DNA of 64,000 bases from Hamadaea sp013361475 (GCF_040654195.1 NZ_JBFAHM010000014.1:124001-188000); one strand, 5' to 3'; counted from the stretch's first letter, positions 1 to 9,363 are shown. Translations and numbers: made by a program. The notes: generated by a model from the sequence alone, not told the origin.

Positions 1-65
1 CTCACCCTGAGAAGGACTGTACGCCCGACTCTTCCGTGCGGCAAGCCTTAACTCGGCGCTGGCTT

Positions 66-126
66 CTGTCCGCTTTCCGCGCTGTCCGCTTCCGCGCTGT
101 CCGCTTCCGCGCTGTCCGCTTCCGCG
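66..126. repeat. 15-bp tandem repeat, about four copies
   Basis: Three exact copies of CTGTCCGCTTCCGCG occupy 82-96, 97-111 and 112-126. A fourth copy with one extra T precedes them at 66-81. The array is in the gap beyond the 3' end of the minus-strand methyltransferase gene. No gene is visible between 1 and 255. Function unknown; the array may vary in copy number. Confidence 0.9.
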
Positions 127-142
127 CTGGCGGCTTTTGGCG

Positions 143-201
143 CTGGATCAGGGATCTCGGTCGAATCATGAGCCAAGATTCGACCGAGATCCCTGATCCA
201 G
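143..201. terminator. Perfect 25-bp inverted repeat, likely terminator or dispersed palindrome
   Basis: The arms at 143-167 and 177-201 are perfect reverse complements of 25 bp around a 9-nt loop. The element is 55 bp beyond the stop codon of the minus-strand gene at 256. It lacks a long T tract, as is usual for actinobacterial intrinsic terminators. It contains GGATCAGGGATC and may belong to a family of intergenic palindromes. Confidence 0.75.
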
Positions 202-255
202 TGGCTGGCTTCGGCGCTGGAGTAGCGCGTTCGGCGGTGCGGTGAGCGGGTGCGG

Positions 256-1860
256 TCAGCGTCGGAAGCGGCGGACGGCCTTCCGCAGCGCGGACAGCGG
301 CCCGGTGACGACCCGGCCGATCATGAACGTGACCGACCGGCGCAGTTCGACCAGCTGCCGGTCGCGCTTGGCGACCAGGTCGGTCAAGAACTTGGTCTGC
401 GCCTGCGCCTCGTCGAGTGCCGCGGTGAGCCGGGCGACGGTGGCCAGCGCCTCCCGCTGCCCCAGCGGAGCAGCGCTCTGGCCGACGGGTTCGCCCGTCG
501 CCGTGGCGATCTCCGCATCCAGCTCGGCGGCAGTGCGTACGGCTTCGGGGGTGATCGTGAGGCCGGCCGTCGCCGCTAAGGTGATCGTCAGCCGTTCCGT
601 GGTGGTGCCGACCGGCCACGGGTTCTCGTATGCCCCGGACCGCAGTCGCTGGGCGAACCGCAGGAACCCCCGCGTCGCCACAATGTCCGCTGCCGGTTCG
701 GCGGAACTCGCCCAGCTCGGGTCGAACAGCTCCAGCCCGTCCTCGGTGACGACGACGTTGTCCAGGGTCGCCCCGATCCGCTGATCGATGCTGCTCAGCC
801 AATCCACGTATCGGCTGAGCAGGGTGCGTACCGTCGCGAGATCGTGCTGTGCGCAGGCGTCGAGGAGGACGTCTTCGGCGAGCGGTCCAGCGCTCAGCTT
901 CCCCGCGAGCAGCTCCGGCGATCGCGTGATCTTGCCCGACGACTTGGGGGCCAGGTCGCCCAGCGGCTCGCGGTGCCAGCCGCCGGCGTCGGACCGGAGC
1001 GCCTGCACGACGGCGAGTTCCGGCGCGACCGGGCGGTCGGCGTACGCCGTCGCGGCGGAGAGTGTCCCGGTGGGCGTACCAGTGTGGCCGACGAACAGCC
1101 ATGCCGGGGCGAGTTCGCAGCCGACCCCGGCCCGGATCGCGTCCCGGACGAGGCGGCGCGGATCGGTGACCGCCGGGTGCTCCGGCGACCACGTCCAGGC
1201 GGAGGCGATGACGCCGGTGAGGGTCTCGGTCAGCGCCGCGCGCTCGACGACGGCGGTCGGCGCCGCGAGCCCGGGGAACAGTCCGAACGTGCGAACGTCG
1301 GCCAGGTCAAGGGTCGCCAGCGCGTCGCCGAGGCCGGTGACCGTGCGCATGGCCGTCCCGGCCGGCCAGTCCTCGTCCGTGGCGCGTACGCCGGAACCCG
1401 GGTCGGCGATCCGGTCGACGCCGAACGGATTGGCGACCACGACGGCCAAGGTTCCCCCCGGCCGGAGCTTCCGCCGAAGCGTGGCAACCGCCTCCGGCCA
1501 GCTCAAGACGCTTTCGGGCGTGTTCAATCGGGCCAACCCGCCGAGGGCGAGGACAGTGTCGTATCCAGTCCCGGCGAACAGGTTCAAGCTGCCGTTGTGC
1601 ACGGTCACCGGGAGCTCGGCGTACGCCGCCGCCGCGGTCTCCGCGTCGGTGAGGCCGCGTAGCAGAAGGTCCACCCGCGTGCCTGTCGCGAGTAGCGACC
1701 GGATGAGGTCGTCGTCGCGGTAGCCGACGATCAGGACGCGCCCGCCCGGCGTGAGCAGATCCCGGATCGCCCAGCTGAGCACGGCGGAGGAACCTGGACG
1801 ATCAGCGGGCGGTTCCGCCCAGTCCAGCATCTCCTCACCGGCGAGGTTGACCGCGTCCAC
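256..1860 (-). CDS. SAM-dependent methyltransferase-domain protein with C-terminal coiled coil
   Basis: The product is 534 aa. Residues 41-50 (RVLIVGYRDD) look like motif I of a class I methyltransferase, and residues 129-142 (RRKLRPGGTLAVVV) match the post-IV strand typical of the fold. A middle region (about 270-440) is not recognised. Residues about 460-515 form a predicted coiled coil, followed by a very basic end (RKAVRRFRR) that could bind membrane or glycan. The start is GTG at 1860, with GGAGG about 10 nt upstream. It lies 3 nt after the stop of the upstream gene, so the two are an operon. The context suggests surface-polymer modification; the substrate is unknown. Confidence 0.7.
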   Translation of the reverse strand: MDAVNLAGEEMLDWAEPPADRPGSSAVLSWAIRDLLTPGGRVLIVGYRDDDLIRSLLATGTRVDLLLRGLTDAETAAAAYAELPVTVHNGSLNLFAGTGYDTVLALGGLARLNTPESVLSWPEAVATLRRKLRPGGTLAVVVANPFGVDRIADPGSGVRATDEDWPAGTAMRTVTGLGDALATLDLADVRTFGLFPGLAAPTAVVERAALTETLTGVIASAWTWSPEHPAVTDPRRLVRDAIRAGVGCELAPAWLFVGHTGTPTGTLSAATAYADRPVAPELAVVQALRSDAGGWHREPLGDLAPKSSGKITRSPELLAGKLSAGPLAEDVLLDACAQHDLATVRTLLSRYVDWLSSIDQRIGATLDNVVVTEDGLELFDPSWASSAEPAADIVATRGFLRFAQRLRSGAYENPWPVGTTTERLTITLAATAGLTITPEAVRTAAELDAEIATATGEPVGQSAAPLGQREALATVARLTAALDEAQAQTKFLTDLVAKRDRQLVELRRSVTFMIGRVVTGPLSALRKAVRRFRR

Positions 1861-1863
1861 GTC

Positions 1864-2730
1864 TCAGTGCCTCCGGTCGGTTCGCTGATGCGGCACCTCA
1901 GACCCGGTGCCGGGATGGGGGAGGGTCCAGCCGCAGGCGTCGGCGAGTTCGGCCGGGCTGAGGATCTGACTCAACCCGAGTTCCTCGTCGGCCACGGCCG
2001 CCGCGGCCTCCCGATCCACGAAGGTCGCGTGCAACTGCGGCCACGTACGCCGGATGCGGGCGTTCCCACCGTAGATCGGATGCTCGTTCTCGATGAGCAT
2101 CTCGTCGCCGTAGACGCCGACCTCACAGCCCACACTGGCGCCGTAGAGCACCGCGGTGGCAAGCCGGTTCGACACCACCCGCCGGTGCCGGCGCAACTCC
2201 TGAAGCTGATTGCGCAGCATCGCGTTGCTGCCGCGGTCGAACCCGCCCATGCGGTATCCGTGGCAGATCACGCGGAACCCGGCGTTCTCGTACGCACGCC
2301 GGATCTCCGGCTGCTCATACTCCAGCCAATAGAGGGCGGCCGTCACCGGGCCCTCCTCGGTCTCGCGTACCTCGCGGGCGAGCTTTTCGTGATCGCCCGT
2401 CACGGACTGCGACGGAATCCCGTGGAACGGATAGAAGATCGTGCCGCTGCGCTCGACCGGTTCGCCCGGCTCCACCTGAAGCAAGTACGCCCACGGCGAC
2501 CCGATCACGCGATAGTTCCGGTCGCCATAACGCCACCCACGCCGCATCGGCCGGGCCGACCAGACCAGCTTCGTGGCCCCCGGCATCAGCGGCGTTCGGA
2601 CGCCGAAACCGTTGTGCACATTCCAGCCGTGCTGCAGGTATCCATCGATGCGCGGGGCACGGCCCGAGCCCAGTCCCGCGTACTCCGCGAGGAACTGAGA
2701 ATGGCCGTACCAGTGGTTCTGCGGATGCAT
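1864..2730 (-). CDS. Uncharacterised protein, possibly GT-B glycosyltransferase-like
   Basis: The product is 288 aa, with no signal peptide or membrane segment. It has Trp/His/Tyr-rich stretches (YLQHGWNVHNG, FYPFHG) and, at about 190-215, a segment with SNRLATAVLYGASVG followed by CEVGVYGD. That segment resembles the C-terminal nucleotide-sugar half of capsule or teichoic-acid GT-B enzymes, where a Ser/Asn-rich turn precedes a helix. This is a resemblance only. The ATG at 2728-2730 is preceded by GAGAAG. It is the first gene of a two-gene minus-strand operon with the methyltransferase, and the adjacent tRNA-Arg lies upstream. Confidence 0.5.
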   Translation of the reverse strand: MHPQNHWYGHSQFLAEYAGLGSGRAPRIDGYLQHGWNVHNGFGVRTPLMPGATKLVWSARPMRRGWRYGDRNYRVIGSPWAYLLQVEPGEPVERSGTIFYPFHGIPSQSVTGDHEKLAREVRETEEGPVTAALYWLEYEQPEIRRAYENAGFRVICHGYRMGGFDRGSNAMLRNQLQELRRHRRVVSNRLATAVLYGASVGCEVGVYGDEMLIENEHPIYGGNARIRRTWPQLHATFVDREAAAAVADEELGLSQILSPAELADACGWTLPHPGTGSEVPHQRTDRRH

Positions 2731-2836
2731 CGACTTCTCTCACGGCGACGGGAGTTCAGGGCGCTCCCAGCGTACCGGCTGAGCGTCGAAAGCCGACTGC
2801 CCGCGGACCGAAACGGTCACGCGGGCAGAAACCCGG

Positions 2837-2909
2837 TGGCCCCGGCGCGAATCGAACGCGCGACACCCGCTTTAGGAGAGCGGTGCTCTATCCCCTGAGC
2901 TACGAGGCC
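2837..2909 (-). tRNA. tRNA-Arg (anticodon CCT)
   Basis: A 73-nt cloverleaf on the minus strand. The acceptor stem GGCCTCG pairs with CGGGGCC, with discriminator A and no encoded CCA. The anticodon loop CTCCTAA gives CCT, reading AGG. A TAGACT hexamer on the minus strand (2920-2925) is a likely -10. Its 3' end faces the glycan-type genes, so it could be an integration target. Confidence 0.95.
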
Positions 2910-2990
2910 TTGCGCGTCGAGTCTACGGACCTGGAGCACCTCGGCGCGAGTCGGTATGCAACCGCAGTGTGAGACGCGGGGCATCCATGC

Positions 2991-3021
2991 TTGACCAGGC
3001 GAAACGCCTTCACGTTAGGCT
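2991..3021 (+). promoter_or_regulatory. pfkA promoter, leaderless
   Basis: -35 TTGACC at 2991-2996, 19-nt spacer, -10 TAGGCT at 3016-3021, then only 6 nt to the ATG at 3028. There is no room for a Shine-Dalgarno site, so the transcript should be leaderless. Confidence 0.75.
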
Positions 3022-3027
3022 TTGCGG

Positions 3028-4356
<1,329 letters not shown>

Positions 4357-4377
4357 GCCCCTGTCGCACGGGGTACC

Positions 4378-4383
4378 TATACT
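4378..4383 (+). promoter_or_regulatory. -10 element for the three-gene membrane cluster
   Basis: TATACT lies 22 bp after the pfkA stop and 55 nt before the first ATG of the cluster. No clear -35 is present. A Shine-Dalgarno-like GGGGAGGG follows at 4421-4428. Confidence 0.5.
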
Positions 4384-4438
4384 TCGACGCGCGCCGTAGG
4401 TGTGAGTGGTCACAAGCTCTGGGGAGGGCATCGGTGGC

Positions 4439-5044
4439 ATGAGTGGGGTCATGGGCAGGGTCGCCCGCGCGCCGATGCAGTGGTTCCTCTACGTGGTAGG
4501 CGGGCTCGCGCTTGCGGTGTCCGCGGCCTTCGGCGGCTTCGCGCCGGTCAAGCAGGCCGAACCGGTGCTCAAGGTGGGCGAGGTCAACGCGGGCACGCCG
4601 TGGAACGTCAAGATCACTAGCGTACGCCTGGTGGGCAGCCTGGAACCGCAGGTCAGGCTGAAGGATCCGGCCGACCACTGGCTGGCCGTCATCGCCGAGG
4701 TCGAGATCACCGACGTCGAAAGCCGGAGCGACATTCGCGACATCATCCTGGTCAAGGACGTCCCCGGCATCCTTCACGACGAGTTCAACGGCGACGGTGA
4801 CGAATTCGCCCGCGAGGTGGTGGTGACCAGCGACGGCACTCGTGTCACGACGCTGCATCCCGGACTCACCGAGAAGGTCGCCTTCCTGTGGGAGGTCAAG
4901 CCGGACACCGTGCCCACCCAGGTCGAGGTGCAGATCATGGGCAAGACACACCGGAAGAGTTCGCTGACGGACTTGATGGAGTGGCTCGACCTCGCTCCCC
5001 GCGCGGTGCTGACCGCGCCAGTGGAGGACAAGCGCAATGGCTGA
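4439..5044 (+). CDS. Single-pass membrane protein, DUF4352-like extracytoplasmic domain (1 of 3)
   Basis: The product is 201 aa with a short basic N-terminus. One membrane helix at about 14-33 is followed by a roughly 150-residue extracytoplasmic domain rich in beta strands (KITSVRL, WLAVIAEVEITD, TTLHPGLTEKVAFLWEV). That layout resembles the DUF4352/telomeric-repeat-like immunoglobulin fold used by many Gram-positive lipoproteins. There is no lipobox Cys. ATG at 4439-4441 was chosen because GGGGAGGG precedes it. It overlaps the next gene by 8 nt. Function unknown; it is the first of three similar tandem genes. Confidence 0.7.
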   Translation: MSGVMGRVARAPMQWFLYVVGGLALAVSAAFGGFAPVKQAEPVLKVGEVNAGTPWNVKITSVRLVGSLEPQVRLKDPADHWLAVIAEVEITDVESRSDIRDIILVKDVPGILHDEFNGDGDEFAREVVVTSDGTRVTTLHPGLTEKVAFLWEVKPDTVPTQVEVQIMGKTHRKSSLTDLMEWLDLAPRAVLTAPVEDKRNG

Positions 5045-5816
5045 CGGAGCGACCTCAGCCCATCCCATACGCCGTCGGCTGGGCACCGCCGTCCTGTTGC
5101 TGGCGGCGCTCGCGATCGGCGGAGCGATCAGCAATTACAAGCCGAGCCCGGAGACGCAGCAGCGGCCCTTCCTCACCAGCGGCGGGGTGAACGACACCGT
5201 CCACACTCGATCGTTCGACGCCCGCTTCCTCGGCGTACGAGGTGGCGAAGCGATCGGATCAGGCGGCATCCTGCATGAGAGCAAGGGTGTCTGGATCATC
5301 GTCAAGGTCCGGCTCACCGCCAACCACGAAGCCACCCGGATCTTCTACGCGGCCCTGCGCGACGGCGACGAGCGCACCTTCGAGGCGAGCGGCCGCGTCA
5401 CGCAGAACGCGCTCGGCGGCCGCAACCTCCAGCCCGGCATCCCGGTCGACATGGAGTTCGCCTTCGAGGTGCCGACCGAGGTCCCGCTGAAGCTCTCGCT
5501 GCGGCTCGCCACCGACTCGGTGGACCACCGGATGGACGGGATGGCCGAGATCGACCTCCCGATCACCCGGGACGACCTGACGAAGTGGAAGACCGACAAG
5601 AACCCGATGACGATCCTCCGGCCGGTCGTAGCCGGGGCGAGTACGAGCCCGACGCCGGCGTCCGTCCCGGGCTCGACGTCGACGCCTGGCGCGACTTCGA
5701 GTCCGAGCACCACGTCCAGTCCCCAGTCCACATCGAGTCCCCGGACCACGACGAGTCCGCGGGTGACGAAGAGCCCCAAGGCCACATCGAGTCCCAGCGT
5801 GAGGAGCAGCTCATGA
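5037..5816 (+). CDS. Single-pass membrane protein, DUF4352-like domain with Ser/Thr/Pro tail (2 of 3)
   Basis: The product is 259 aa with a membrane helix at about 13-31 ending in AISNY. A beta-rich domain (about 45-190) has the same order of elements as its neighbours: GVWIIVKVRLTA, FYAALRDGD, LQPGIPVDMEFAFEVP. Residues 205-259 are almost only Ser, Thr, Pro, Ala and Lys, a flexible outer tail of the kind that spans the cell wall and may be O-glycosylated. It overlaps its upstream neighbour by 8 nt and the downstream gene by 4 nt (ATGA), so the three are translationally coupled. Function unknown. Confidence 0.7.
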   Translation: MADGATSAHPIRRRLGTAVLLLAALAIGGAISNYKPSPETQQRPFLTSGGVNDTVHTRSFDARFLGVRGGEAIGSGGILHESKGVWIIVKVRLTANHEATRIFYAALRDGDERTFEASGRVTQNALGGRNLQPGIPVDMEFAFEVPTEVPLKLSLRLATDSVDHRMDGMAEIDLPITRDDLTKWKTDKNPMTILRPVVAGASTSPTPASVPGSTSTPGATSSPSTTSSPQSTSSPRTTTSPRVTKSPKATSSPSVRSSS

Positions 5817-7357
5817 GCGGGCAGTGGGATCCGCAGGGCAACCCGGTGCCGCCGCCCACGCAGGGCCGGCATCACGCCGCCCAGCCTCCGGCGCAGCCCG
5901 GCTTTCCGGCGCAGCCAGCCCAGCCCGGTCAGCCCACGCAGCCCGGACAGTCGGCGGGGTATCCACCGCCGGGGTACGCGCAGGCTGGTCCGGGCTCGGC
6001 GCCCGGTTCGGCTCACGGTTCGCCTCCTGGTTATGCCCCGGCCGGCGTACAGCCCTCGCAGCCGGGCTATCCGTCACCGGCCAGCTCTCCGTCACAGGCT
6101 GGGTATCCAGCGTCGGCGGGCCATCCGGCGCAGGCCGGGTATGCGTCGCAGCCGGGTTACGCCCAGCCCGGTTACGCCCAGTCGGCGCAGCCTGGTTACG
6201 GTTCCTCCGGCAGCCCGCAGACGGCTCAGCCGAACTACGCCCAGCCCGCCCAGGTCGCGCAGCCGGACTACGCGCAGCCGGGCCATGGGGCGCGACCAGA
6301 CGCCCAGACTGCGCAGTCGAACTACGCCCAGCCCGCCCAGACTGCGCAGTCGAACTACGCCCAGCCCGCCCAGGCCGCGCAGCCGAACTACGCGCAGCCG
6401 GGCCAGCCCGGATACGCCCAGCCGGGTCAGCCCACCCAGTCCGGCTTCGCGCAGGCCGGCTTTGCGGCGCCCGGTCAGCAAGTGCCGCCGGGTCAACCGT
6501 CCCAGTTCGCCCCGCCCGGCCCGGGCACTCCCGGATACAACACACAGGGATACGGCGTACCCGGATATGGTCCGCCGCCGGGCTACGGCAATCCCGGTCA
6601 GCCCGGCGAGGTTCCGGCGTACCCGGGATATCCGGTGCGTCCCGGTCAGCCCACGGGCGTGCCGTCGCAGGCCCAGGTCCCGCCACGGTCGCCGGTGACC
6701 CCGGGCCGCCCGGCCCGTCCCGGCTGGTGGCGGCGCAATCTCTTCGGCATCCTGCTGCTCGTCCCGGCGCTGTTGTTGGCGGCGGTGTCTCCGGTCATCA
6801 GCAACTACGAGACGCTGTGGTCCCGTCGGGAACGCGTACCGGTCCACGTCGCCGAAGGCGCTTGGGCGACCTATGGCGGGGTGCGCGTACGCCTGGTCGA
6901 GGTGGCCGAGGAGAAGGACCTCCCCGGGTACGCCGGACAACGAAAACCCGCTCCGTCGGGGATGCGCGTCGTCCGGGTGGTGCTGGCGTTCGACGGTCCG
7001 GGCGCCGCGCTCAACCTGTGCAAAGTGACGTTGCTGTCGACCGCCGGCGACGAGTACGCGTCCCGCCCGGACGAGCTGGGCAGTGCCAGTCTCGGCTATG
7101 ACGCCTGCTCCTTCGAGGAGGCGATTCAGCCGACCGGTGAGGAGACCTCGGCTGGGGCGTCGACCAGCGCGTCGCCTTCGGCCACCGGCGGCACCGGCAC
7201 TTCGGGAGTGGGGGCGAGCGCGACTCCGAGCGTCGACCCCAGTGCGGCGCACCAGTGGCGGACCGAGACCTATTTCGTGATGCCGCTGGACGCGTACCCG
7301 GCTTCGGTGCGGCTCTCGGTCAGCACGCAACTGCCGGAGTACCTGGTCCTCAACTAG
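5813..7357 (+). CDS. Membrane protein with long Pro/Gln/Gly/Tyr-rich disordered arm and DUF4352-like domain (3 of 3)
   Basis: The product is 514 aa. Residues 1-305 are low complexity (Q, P, G, A, Y, S) with repeated NYAQPAQ and PGYAQPGQ units, presumably cytoplasmic and disordered. A membrane helix lies at about 309-331 and again ends in VISNY, as in the preceding protein. It is followed by a beta-rich extracytoplasmic domain (VRVRLVEV, MRVVRVVLAFD) interrupted by a Ser/Thr/Gly/Ala linker at about 445-475. ATG at 5813 overlaps the preceding stop. The stop overlaps the convergent gene by 8 bp. The Tyr-spaced repeats could drive self-association; this is inference. Confidence 0.7.
   Translation: MSGQWDPQGNPVPPPTQGRHHAAQPPAQPGFPAQPAQPGQPTQPGQSAGYPPPGYAQAGPGSAPGSAHGSPPGYAPAGVQPSQPGYPSPASSPSQAGYPASAGHPAQAGYASQPGYAQPGYAQSAQPGYGSSGSPQTAQPNYAQPAQVAQPDYAQPGHGARPDAQTAQSNYAQPAQTAQSNYAQPAQAAQPNYAQPGQPGYAQPGQPTQSGFAQAGFAAPGQQVPPGQPSQFAPPGPGTPGYNTQGYGVPGYGPPPGYGNPGQPGEVPAYPGYPVRPGQPTGVPSQAQVPPRSPVTPGRPARPGWWRRNLFGILLLVPALLLAAVSPVISNYETLWSRRERVPVHVAEGAWATYGGVRVRLVEVAEEKDLPGYAGQRKPAPSGMRVVRVVLAFDGPGAALNLCKVTLLSTAGDEYASRPDELGSASLGYDACSFEEAIQPTGEETSAGASTSASPSATGGTGTSGVGASATPSVDPSAAHQWRTETYFVMPLDAYPASVRLSVSTQLPEYLVLN
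6308..6373 (+). repeat. Exact 33-bp tandem duplication inside the disordered arm
   Basis: Two identical 33-bp units at 6308-6340 and 6341-6373 each encode TAQSNYAQPAQ. Flanking DNA from about 6227 to 6440 carries degenerate copies. Whole-codon repeats of this type can change number without breaking the frame. Confidence 0.85.
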
Positions 7358-8573
7358 CTTCGCGCGACCGCAGGATCCGATCGGTCGCCGCGCCCAGCAG
7401 GCAGATCAGCAGTACGAAGCGGATCGCGGTGTTGATCGGCGACAGCAGGTAGGACACCGGCCACCAGACCTCCTGGAGGTCCTGCGGACCGATGAGGAGA
7501 CGCTCGAGTTCCCAGAGCCCGGCGTCGGCCGACTGGAGCAGCACGAACACGAGGCAGAAGAGCAGCATCGGCCGCAGACCGGCCCGGGCCAGCATCCGTA
7601 GTCCGCCGAGGAGCGGGCCGAACCGCTTGTGCAGCTCGGCGCTGAGCGGGTTGGCGAAGGACTTCACCACCGGGATGGTGTTCATGCGCCGTGCGGTCGC
7701 GGTGAGGATGCGTTCGTCGGTCAGCTTCGGTTCCTCGATGGAACGCCCGTAGACGACGGCGCCCATCGTGAGCCAGGCGATCGGGGCGAGGAAGACCAGA
7801 TCGGCGTTCTCCCAGAGGACGCCGGACCAGCTGCTCAGGACGCTGGCGATCTGCGTACCGGGGAGTTTTTCGAGCGCGTCGTGCACCCAGGTGCCGACCT
7901 GCCGCTGGCCGAACCAGTCGTCGAACGAGTTGTGCGCGGTGTTGACTCCCCAGACGAGCGTGGCGACCCAGATGACCTCGACGTACGCGCCGATGGCGGC
8001 GGTCCAGCGCAGCGACCGCCGACGCCGGAGGCGACCGAGCAGGAAGCGCAGCACCACCGCGACCGCCACGACGGAGATGATCCCGACGGTCGGGGAGAAC
8101 GGCAGGTGATCCAAAGTGGAGAAAGGATCGTTCCGCCACACCTCGTACGCGAACCGCGTGAAGTCTTCCTTCATATACCCGTACGCGGAGTAGATCGCGA
8201 GGTAGGGCACCGCGACGGAGCCGATGAAGTCGAGCATCGTCGGCGGGGGCTCCGCGCCGCCCTGGATCGCCGGTGGTTCGGAGTCGAGATGGGGCAGCGA
8301 GACGCGGACCACGCGAAGCATGTAGACCAGCGAGGTCAGCGTCGCGATCGGAGCGAGGACGATTACCACCAGCCCGAGGGTGCTGTCGACCAACGCGGCC
8401 CGCACCGCGCCTTCCAGGATCAGGTCATGGGCGGCGACGCCGGTCAGTGCCAGGGTGATCAGCACCGGCCAGTGCCGTCCGAAGACGACGCCCGCCTGGC
8501 GCAGCACCCAGAGGCTGTCGGCGAGCGCCGCGAACTTGCGGGCGCGAGGGGCCTCGTACGCGATCGCGGACAT
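7350..8573 (-). CDS. Polytopic membrane protein of unknown function
   Basis: The product is 407 aa with about seven or eight hydrophobic segments (for example PVLITLALTGVAAH, LVVIVLAPIATLTSLVYML, MLLFCLVFVLLQSA). It has a basic cytoplasmic loop LLGRLRRRRSLRW and a conserved-looking TARRMNTIPVVKS stretch. I do not recognise the family. ATG 8573 is chosen over an upstream in-frame start at 8603 because a minus-strand -10 TACTCT (8581-8586) lies 7 nt before it. It is convergent with, and 8 bp overlapping, the third DUF4352-like gene. It may be part of the same functional unit. Confidence 0.7.
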   Translation of the reverse strand: MSAIAYEAPRARKFAALADSLWVLRQAGVVFGRHWPVLITLALTGVAAHDLILEGAVRAALVDSTLGLVVIVLAPIATLTSLVYMLRVVRVSLPHLDSEPPAIQGGAEPPPTMLDFIGSVAVPYLAIYSAYGYMKEDFTRFAYEVWRNDPFSTLDHLPFSPTVGIISVVAVAVVLRFLLGRLRRRRSLRWTAAIGAYVEVIWVATLVWGVNTAHNSFDDWFGQRQVGTWVHDALEKLPGTQIASVLSSWSGVLWENADLVFLAPIAWLTMGAVVYGRSIEEPKLTDERILTATARRMNTIPVVKSFANPLSAELHKRFGPLLGGLRMLARAGLRPMLLFCLVFVLLQSADAGLWELERLLIGPQDLQEVWWPVSYLLSPINTAIRFVLLICLLGAATDRILRSREAS

Positions 8574-8580
8574 GGCGGTC

Positions 8581-8586
8581 AGAGTA
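8581..8586 (-). promoter_or_regulatory. -10 element of the polytopic membrane protein, leaderless
   Basis: The minus strand reads TACTCT, then 7 nt (GACCGCC), then ATG. No Shine-Dalgarno site fits, so the transcript is probably leaderless. Confidence 0.65.
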
Positions 8587-8688
8587 GCGAACCCGGACGA
8601 CACCGCTCCGCCCCGCAGGCAGCGCCGCTCATTCGTTGATCGGTCCGTTAGGGAGTCGATCAGGACGCCCGGGACACGACACGCCAGT

Positions 8689-8721
8689 GGATCACGACCG
8701 TTAGTTCATGATCGCGCGGAA
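8689..8721. repeat. Short intergenic imperfect palindrome (GATCATGAAC family), copy 1
   Basis: The sequence has GATCACG at one end and CATGATCGCGCGG at the other. Its reverse complement aligns over about 33 bp with 23674-23706 at roughly 26 matches. It lies between the starts and ends of two minus-strand genes (gap 8574-8768), which otherwise contains nothing recognisable. Confidence 0.6.
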
Positions 8722-8768
8722 ACAAGGCGGGCGCGCGGACAAGGCGGGGCCGTGGGGGGAGCGGAGGG

Positions 8769-9356
8769 TCAGGGAAGGTTGAGGCGGGTGAGGCCGCCGA
8801 TGCCGGCGACGTATTCCGTCGGGGAGGGGCCGCCGGTGAGGACGCGTTGGAGGGCGTACCCCTGGGCGAGGGACAGCAGCACGCCGGAGAGTTCGTCGGC
8901 TGTCACGCCGTCGGGGAGGGGCAGTTCGGCGGCGTACTCGCGGAATTCGGCGCGCAGTCGTGCGTACAAGTCGGTCACGAGGGTGCGCAGCGACGGATTT
9001 GTGAGGGACTCCGACCAGACTTGGAGCGCGACTCGGAACATGCCGTCCGGGCCAAGGGCCGGTTCCATGACGCCGAGGGCGGCCGCGAGGGTGTCTTTGA
9101 CCGAGAGTCGCGGCCGGGCGCTGGTCACTTCGTGGAGCCGACCGGTGATCTCGTCGACGACTTCGCCGACGATGGCCGCGATCAGCTCTTCTTTGCTCTT
9201 GAAGTACCGGTAGACCGCGCCGACCGAGAGCCCCGCCTCCTTGATCACGTCCTGCATGGTCGTGGCGTGGAAGCCGTTTCGCGTGAAGCAGGCCCGCGCG
9301 GCGTCGATGATCTGCTGGCGGCGGGCGGCGAGGTGCTGGTCGGAGACGCGCGGCAT
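8769..9356 (-). CDS. TetR/AcrR-family transcriptional regulator
   Basis: The product is 195 aa, of typical TetR length. Residues 10-55 form the N-terminal DNA-binding domain, with a helix-turn-helix at about 28-50 (TMQDVIKEAGLSVGAVYRYF). The rest is the helical ligand and dimer domain. It is divergent from the membrane protein at 9456. The minus-strand -10 TATGAT (plus 9364-9369) lies 7 nt before the ATG, giving a leaderless mRNA. A perfect 14-bp palindrome lies directly upstream of that -10, so autorepression is expected. It likely represses the divergent gene in response to a small ligand. Confidence 0.9.
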   Translation of the reverse strand: MPRVSDQHLAARRQQIIDAARACFTRNGFHATTMQDVIKEAGLSVGAVYRYFKSKEELIAAIVGEVVDEITGRLHEVTSARPRLSVKDTLAAALGVMEPALGPDGMFRVALQVWSESLTNPSLRTLVTDLYARLRAEFREYAAELPLPDGVTADELSGVLLSLAQGYALQRVLTGGPSPTEYVAGIGGLTRLNLP

Positions 9357-9363
9357 GGGTCAC

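Noticed and set aside
66..126. CRISPR-like array
   Set aside because: The 15-bp units are directly adjacent with no spacers.
2837..2909. Attachment-site duplication of the tRNA-Arg 3' end
   Set aside because: No second copy of the T-arm and acceptor sequence was found in the window.
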